Below, in pieces: positions 1-7,023 of a stretch of 7,023 bases of DNA (positions are counted from its first letter, which is position 1; each line of letters begins with the position of its first letter). The notes beneath the pieces were generated by a model. The model saw only the letters and a program-made list of their open reading frames with translations. It searched no databases and was not told the origin of the DNA. Origin of the DNA: Bacteroidota bacterium (GTDB lineage: Bacteria; Bacteroidota; Ignavibacteria; UBA10030; UBA8401); assembly GCA_030824175.1 (NCBI GenBank), contig JAVBYH010000205.1, positions 1 to 7,023 on the forward strand. The letters run 5' to 3'. The translations under genes were made by a program, and so were the position numbers.

Positions 1-53
1 TCCTCGGCGACGATGCACTCGTCTTCGACAACAAGTATGCGCGGATGATTCAT
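1..53 (-). CDS. Receiver-domain protein, 5' fragment (cut by window edge)
   Basis: Only the first 17 codons are present. They read MNHPRILVVEDECIVAE, which is the beta-1 strand and acidic pocket of a response-regulator receiver domain: hydrophobic ILVV followed by the E-D-E cluster that binds Mg2+. The following IVAE resembles the start of the two upstream kinases. The ATG lies 11 bases after the TAA stop of the preceding kinase on the same strand, which suggests translation from the same mRNA. A weak GAGA Shine-Dalgarno-like stretch sits 5 bases upstream of the ATG. Whether the full protein is a stand-alone response regulator, a DNA-binding regulator or a third receiver-first kinase cannot be seen from here. 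The fragment is short, but the motif and the tight spacing agree. Confidence 0.8.
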   Translation of the reverse strand, partial: MNHPRILVVEDECIVAE

Positions 54-64
54 GGCTGTCTCGA

Positions 65-2371
65 TTAAGTGCGACGCAATTTTTCGCTCCTGGACTGGGG
101 TTCACAGAACGCGATCGAGAACGTCGTGCCGTTCGCCGTATCAACGTCGATCGTTCCGCGCAGCTGTGTACTCGCCAGGATGTTCACGAGCCGAAGCCCG
201 AGCGAACGGGCATGCTTCCAATCGAATCCCTCCGGGAGGCCGATCCCATTGTCGCTCACGGTGAGGCGGATCGCGCGCCCCTCCGCGCTGATGCCGATGC
301 GGATCGCGCAGTCACGGCGCACCCGGGCATCGGGCGGGAAGGCATACTTCAACGCATTCGTGACGAGCTCGTTGATGATTAATCCGCAGGGGATAGCCGC
401 GTCGATGCCGACGAAAATGTCCTCCGCCTGCACCTCGAGAGACGTGTTGTAGGTGATGCCGATCGTCTGCATCACGTTCTGCGACAGCGTGCGTATGTAG
501 ACCGGCAGATTGACACGCGCGATGTTCTGCGACTGGCAGAGCGTTTCGTGCACGAGCGACATGACGCGCGCGCGCGCCTGCAGCTCGGACAGCATTTCCT
601 GCGTTTTTTTATCCGAGACAGACTCGGCCTGCAGTCCCATGAGTGCGATGATCACTTGCAGGTTGTTCTTCACGCGATGGTGTATCTCGCGCAGCATCAC
701 TTCCTTTTCTTCGAGCGAGTCGCGCAGCCGCTGCTGCGCGTTTTTCTGATCGGTGATGTCGCGCGCCGACGTGACGATCGTCTCGACATCCCCGTTCGGC
801 AGGAATTCGGGGATGAGCTCCCAGTCTACCCAGACACCGCTCGGAAGCTGGTATTCGGTGCGCTGAAGCGACTTCGATGTGAAAGTGCGGTCGATCTCGC
901 GGTCCCAGAAATCGACGAGGTCCGTGGGGAATCCAAGCTCGGCGTGCGTTTTTCCGAAGAACGCCTCAACCGGAACACCCGTGTGTTTTTCGGCCATCGG
1001 ATTCACATAGAGGAGCCGGTGCCGCTTGTCGAAGCGCATGATGATGTCCTGCGAGAATTCAGCGAGGGCGCGGAATTTTTCCTCCGATTCACGGAGCGCG
1101 CTCTCCATCTCCTTTTCCTCCGTGATGTCCACGCAGCTTCCGACGATCTCCAGCGGCACGCTGTCGTCGTCTCGCACGAGGCGCGCCTCGTCGCGCAGCC
1201 AGCGGTAGGATCCGTTGCCATGCCTGAACCGGTACTCGATGACCTGGTGCCCTTCGTTGAAGAGCGCCGCTGTCGTCAGCAGCAACCGCCGGTCGTCGGG
1301 ATGCAGCCGTGTCATCCAGCTCATCGGCTCGTCCACGATGTCCGCCGCCTCACAGCCGAGAAGCATCCCGATATTGCTGCTCAGGAACGTCATGTTGTAC
1401 ACGGCCTCGACTTTGCGGCTGTAGATGATGACAAGGGACGTATAGAGGAGATGTTCGAGCCGGCCGCGGGCGGTGAAGAGTTCGCGTTCCGCAAGTTTCC
1501 GCGCGGTAATATTCTCCCCGAACTCGAGGATCCCGATGCAGTTCCCATGGTCGTCGAGGCGCGGCGACACCTCGAGATTCACCCACACCTTTTCACCGCT
1601 CTTCGTGCATTCGATGACCTCGCGGCGGTGGGGCTTCTTCATGGCCACCGTGGTGGCCCGCATGCTCTTGAGCGTCGCCACCGTCCACGGTTCATCCAGC
1701 GGATAGAGGATGCCGATGGCGGAACGTCCGACGACCTCATGGGCCGGATATCCGAACAGCTTCTGTGCGCCGATGTTCCAGAACGTGATCCCGCCCTCGT
1801 TGTCCGTGAGAATGACCGAGATGCTCGACGAGCTGTCGAGGATGCTGCGCAGGAACGCGTTGCTCATTTCGAGCTCGTGTTCAACCCTGACGCGTTCGTT
1901 GATCTCCGCCTGCAGCTCCTCGTTCGCCGCCGCGAGCTCGGCCGTACGCTCTGTGACGCGTGTTTCAAGATCGCGCTCCTTCTCCTTGAGCGCCCGCTCG
2001 ACGCCGCTTTTATAGATCGCTATTTCGATCGCCGAATGGAGCTCGCGATCCTCGAACGGTTTGAGGATGTACCCGTACGGTTCGGTGACCTTGGCCCGCT
2101 GGAGCGTGCCTTCGTCGGCATAGGCGGTGACGAAGATCACCGGGGTGCCGAACTGCGCTCCGATCTGTTCGGCCGCCCTGACGCCGTCCATCGGTCCCTG
2201 CAGCATGATGTCCATCAGCACGACATCCGGCCGATACATGCCCGTTTTCACGACGGCATCATCGCCCCGCGACGTCACGCCCACGACGGTATACCCCAGC
2301 CCCCTTACACACGAGCTGAGATCTTCGGCCACGATTCCCTCGTCATCGACTATCAAAATTGTATGCGGCAT
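65..2371 (-). CDS. Receiver-PAS(x3) sensor histidine kinase, HisKA_2 class
   Basis: This is a soluble sensor kinase of 768 residues with no membrane segment. Domains in order: an N-terminal receiver (about 3-119) with acidic D9/D10, phospho-acceptor D54 in VVLMD, T82 and K104 in YILKP; a charged coiled coil (about 123-170); three PAS domains (about 170-294, 296-424 and 426-546, the second PAS_3-like with HPDDR and YRWLRD), each ending in an [DN]IT-type tail; a HisKA_2 dimerisation domain with EIHHRVKNNLQ (likely phospho-His H565); and a HATPase domain with N-box NELVTNALKYAFP (N672), G1 box DNGIG (707-711) and SLGL (723-726). The HHRVKNN motif separates it from the HisKA class of its neighbour. 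The start is taken as the ATG at 2371, which has AAAGGG 7 bases upstream; an in-frame ATG at 2389 lacks a good ribosome site. It follows the HPt gene by 72 bases. The signal sensed is unknown. Confidence 0.93.
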   Translation of the reverse strand: MPHTILIVDDEGIVAEDLSSCVRGLGYTVVGVTSRGDDAVVKTGMYRPDVVLMDIMLQGPMDGVRAAEQIGAQFGTPVIFVTAYADEGTLQRAKVTEPYGYILKPFEDRELHSAIEIAIYKSGVERALKEKERDLETRVTERTAELAAANEELQAEINERVRVEHELEMSNAFLRSILDSSSSISVILTDNEGGITFWNIGAQKLFGYPAHEVVGRSAIGILYPLDEPWTVATLKSMRATTVAMKKPHRREVIECTKSGEKVWVNLEVSPRLDDHGNCIGILEFGENITARKLAERELFTARGRLEHLLYTSLVIIYSRKVEAVYNMTFLSSNIGMLLGCEAADIVDEPMSWMTRLHPDDRRLLLTTAALFNEGHQVIEYRFRHGNGSYRWLRDEARLVRDDDSVPLEIVGSCVDITEEKEMESALRESEEKFRALAEFSQDIIMRFDKRHRLLYVNPMAEKHTGVPVEAFFGKTHAELGFPTDLVDFWDREIDRTFTSKSLQRTEYQLPSGVWVDWELIPEFLPNGDVETIVTSARDITDQKNAQQRLRDSLEEKEVMLREIHHRVKNNLQVIIALMGLQAESVSDKKTQEMLSELQARARVMSLVHETLCQSQNIARVNLPVYIRTLSQNVMQTIGITYNTSLEVQAEDIFVGIDAAIPCGLIINELVTNALKYAFPPDARVRRDCAIRIGISAEGRAIRLTVSDNGIGLPEGFDWKHARSLGLRLVNILASTQLRGTIDVDTANGTTFSIAFCEPQSRSEKLRRT

Positions 2372-2378
2372 ACCGGAG

Positions 2379-2384
2379 CCCTTT
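2379..2384 (-). promoter_or_regulatory. Ribosome binding site of HisKA_2 kinase
   Basis: The minus strand reads AAAGGG 7 bases before the ATG at 2371. The alternative in-frame ATG at 2389 has no purine-rich match at suitable distance, so this site decides the start and removes six residues from the longest open frame. Confidence 0.55.
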
Positions 2385-2443
2385 CTCATCCAGGTTCGCT
2401 GCGGCGTCTCTTCAGCGGTGGAACATGCTCTTTTCCCCGGCGA

Positions 2444-2824
2444 TCAGTCGGTGCCCGCTTGCGGGGTGCGCTGCACCTGCTGCGCGTTCATGTACGACAG
2501 GTCGATCAGTTCGTGCACAAGCTGGAACTCATACGGGAGAACGCGCACCATCGACTCGATGTCACACAACCGGCCCTGCTCCGCACAATTCTCGATCGTC
2601 TTGAAGATCTCGTGGAGCCGCATCGCACCGAACTGCCCGCACGTGCCCTTGAGCATGTGCGCCGTGTCCGCGATCCGCTTCGTGTCCGATGTGTGCACAA
2701 GCGACTGGAGCTCGACGATCTGCCCGGGCATATATTTCATGAACGTTTCGATATTGCGCACGAATTTATCGTGCGTGATGTGCGATTCGAGTTCACTCAG
2801 CACGCTCTTATTGATGATATTCAT
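2444..2824 (-). CDS. Stand-alone HPt (histidine phosphotransfer) protein
   Basis: This is a 126-residue, mostly helical protein with the HPt signature AHMLKGTCGQFGA. H56 is the expected phospho-accepting histidine, followed by the L-K-G and G-A residues that pack the four-helix bundle. The region N-terminal to it (about 5-50) and the C-terminal helices (about 65-112) fit a single HPt domain with little else. HPt proteins shuttle phosphate between receiver domains. The gene begins 5 bases after the stop of the hybrid kinase, whose C-terminal receiver is the obvious donor, and it is followed by a kinase with an N-terminal receiver as one possible acceptor. A GTG at 2833 overlapping the kinase stop (GTGA) would add three residues. 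The ATG at 2824 is preferred because AGGAG lies 8 bases upstream of it, whereas that element abuts the GTG. The last ~12 residues are polar and probably disordered. Confidence 0.92.
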   Translation of the reverse strand: MNIINKSVLSELESHITHDKFVRNIETFMKYMPGQIVELQSLVHTSDTKRIADTAHMLKGTCGQFGAMRLHEIFKTIENCAEQGRLCDIESMVRVLPYEFQLVHELIDLSYMNAQQVQRTPQAGTD

Positions 2825-2829
2825 ACGGA

Positions 2830-6411
<3,582 letters not shown>

Positions 6412-6418
6412 GCCGGCA

Positions 6419-6429
6419 CCCTCACCCTC
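6419..6429 (-). promoter_or_regulatory. Ribosome binding site of hybrid kinase
   Basis: The minus strand carries GAGGGTGAGGG, a doubled GAGGG element. The copy nearer the gene ends 7 bases before the ATG at 6411, a standard spacing, and supports that start over the upstream TTG at 6438, which precedes the element. Confidence 0.55.
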
Positions 6430-6459
6430 TGCACACAATAACGCATCATTGAATATCGG

Positions 6460-6816
6460 TTACTGTTCCGTATCCGGACCGGTGTATGAATTAATCATCT
6501 TCCAGAGGCTTTCGAGATCCTTGTGCGTTCCCCATTCACGGCCGAGCGCGCAGCACAGGCACAGACGCGTCGTCGGATTATTCCTGAGGAATTTCTCGGC
6601 GATCTCGCAGCGGCACAACATGCACCGTCCGAACGTTCCGCTGTCAAGACGGTCCAGGGCGTCGCGCAACGCGGCCAGGCGCCCTTCCGACTTGAACGAG
6701 AGAAAATAATGAATCGGGACGGTCTCCGGCACAGCCTGGTGAAATTCTTCCGCAAGGACACGACGCGTTTCGGCCTCGAGCAGCTTGCGGTATGTCGTGA
6801 TCTTTTCCTGCGTCAT
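6460..6816 (-). CDS. DksA/TraR-family C4 zinc-finger protein
   Basis: This is a protein of 118 residues. Its C-terminal half has the DksA/TraR zinc finger: C65-x2-C68-x17-C86-x2-C89, preceded by an amphipathic helix and the turn LDSGTFGRC, which matches the family's 'GTYGxC' approach to the finger. The N-terminal ~60 residues are predicted helical, as in the family's coiled coil. Known members bind in the secondary channel of RNA polymerase and tune transcription initiation; that role is inferred here only from the fold. The acidic D-x-x-D-x-A tip of classical DksA is not visible; the corresponding region reads VPIHYFLSFKSEGR. Extra cysteines C70 and C88 lie beside the finger. It is the first gene of the cluster, 48 bases before the hybrid kinase. 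The start is the second of two tandem ATGs (6816, GGAG 6 bases upstream); the first (6819) is only 3 bases from that site. The open frame continues upstream to 6996, but that part looks non-coding. Confidence 0.82.
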   Translation of the reverse strand: MTQEKITTYRKLLEAETRRVLAEEFHQAVPETVPIHYFLSFKSEGRLAALRDALDRLDSGTFGRCMLCRCEIAEKFLRNNPTTRLCLCCALGREWGTHKDLESLWKMINSYTGPDTEQ

Positions 6817-6822
6817 CATACG

Positions 6823-6826
6823 CTCC
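6823..6826 (-). promoter_or_regulatory. Ribosome binding site of DksA/TraR-like gene
   Basis: The minus strand reads GGAG, 6 bases before the ATG at 6816 and 3 bases before the ATG at 6819. The spacing favours the second ATG and argues against a start further upstream. Confidence 0.45.
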
Positions 6827-6854
6827 GTGCGGTGCACAATCGGCTCCCTGACAC

Positions 6855-6890
6855 GCCGTTCTCCCTTCTCCCCTGAGGAGGGAGAACGGC
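6855..6890. repeat. 36-base palindrome with 15-bp arms (leader hairpin or REP-like element)
   Basis: The left arm at 6855-6869 (GCCGTTCTCCCTTCT) and right arm at 6876-6890 (AGGAGGGAGAACGGC) pair over all 15 positions, with one G-T pair, around a 6-base loop CCCCTG. There is no T-run after either arm, so it is not a standard rho-independent terminator on either strand. It ends 38 bases before the start of the DksA/TraR-like gene, so it would be in the 5' leader if transcription begins upstream. It could be a dispersed palindromic repeat, an mRNA-stabilising or regulatory hairpin, or part of a terminator for a gene beyond the right edge. Only one copy is visible here. Confidence 0.75.
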
Positions 6891-7023
6891 TTCCCGCCGC
6901 CACACACGACTCACCCGGCATTATTTTTCGCGGGTGGTGAGCCTCCCATTCTTGCTCACGGCGATCTCCGAACGTCGTGTCACGCCTGGATCGCATGTGC
7001 GTCGTTCGCCCTGTGTCGTGGTC

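Larger units (their letters stand above)
6820..7023. other. Upstream non-coding region
   Basis: No convincing gene is seen in these roughly 200 bases on either strand. The minus-strand frame that runs through it into the DksA/TraR-like gene is rich in Arg, Ser and Pro, has no family features and crosses the palindrome. The only internally AT-rich spot is around 6919-6928. Read on the minus strand it contains AATAAT, one base off a sigma-70 minus-10 box, but no good minus-35 box lies 16-18 bases upstream. If the cluster has its own promoter, this region is where it should lie. Confidence 0.5.

Noticed and set aside
2372..2443. Promoter or terminator between the HPt gene and the HisKA_2 kinase
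   Set aside because: The 72-base gap shows no strong hairpin and no paired minus-35/minus-10 boxes; only the ribosome site can be supported.
6855..6890. Palindrome as a rho-independent terminator
   Set aside because: Neither arm is followed by a run of T on its own strand: the plus side continues TTCCCGCC and the minus side continues GTGTCAGG. A role as terminator for a gene beyond the edge cannot be excluded but is not supported.
6817..6996. N-terminal extension of the DksA/TraR-like protein to an ATG at 6996
   Set aside because: The added 60 residues have no family similarity, are rich in Arg/Ser/Pro, and pass through the palindrome. A ribosome site fits the ATG at 6816.

Overview
The window comes from a GC-rich bacterium (about 60% G+C by eye) and carries a dense run of intracellular two-component signalling genes. 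All are on the minus strand, so they read from the right edge to the left. The lineage cannot be fixed from the sequence. A DksA/TraR-type zinc-finger protein and clear Shine-Dalgarno sites point to bacteria. Soluble kinases that begin with a receiver domain and carry many PAS domains are common in environmental bacteria such as Spirochaetes, Chlorobi/Ignavibacteria and deltaproteobacteria, and also occur in methanogenic archaea.

Layout in transcription order (right to left): (1) about 200 bases at 6820-7023 with no convincing gene but with a near-perfect 36-base palindrome at 6855-6890; (2) a small DksA/TraR-like C4 zinc-finger protein (6460-6816); (3) a 1193-residue hybrid histidine kinase (2830-6411) with order receiver, four PAS domains, HisKA, HATPase, degenerate receiver, intact receiver; (4) a separate 126-residue HPt phosphotransfer protein (2444-2824); (5) a 768-residue kinase of the HisKA_2 class (65-2371) with an N-terminal receiver and three PAS domains; (6) the first 17 codons of another receiver-domain protein (1-53), cut off by the left edge. 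The gaps between genes are 48, 5, 72 and 11 bases. No rho-independent terminator is visible between them, so one transcript is plausible.

Together genes 3-6 look like a multistep phosphorelay. The hybrid kinase would autophosphorylate, pass phosphate to its C-terminal receiver and then to the adjacent HPt protein. The HPt protein could pass it on to receiver domains, including those at the N-termini of both kinases and of the truncated gene. Neither kinase has a predicted membrane segment, so the signals are probably sensed in the cytoplasm through PAS domains. No DNA-binding or enzymatic output domain lies inside the window, so the final output is unknown. Every component belongs to a known family. 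The unusual points are the arrangement, a cysteine-rich PAS domain, a pseudo-receiver, the divergent zinc-finger protein at the head, and the leader palindrome.
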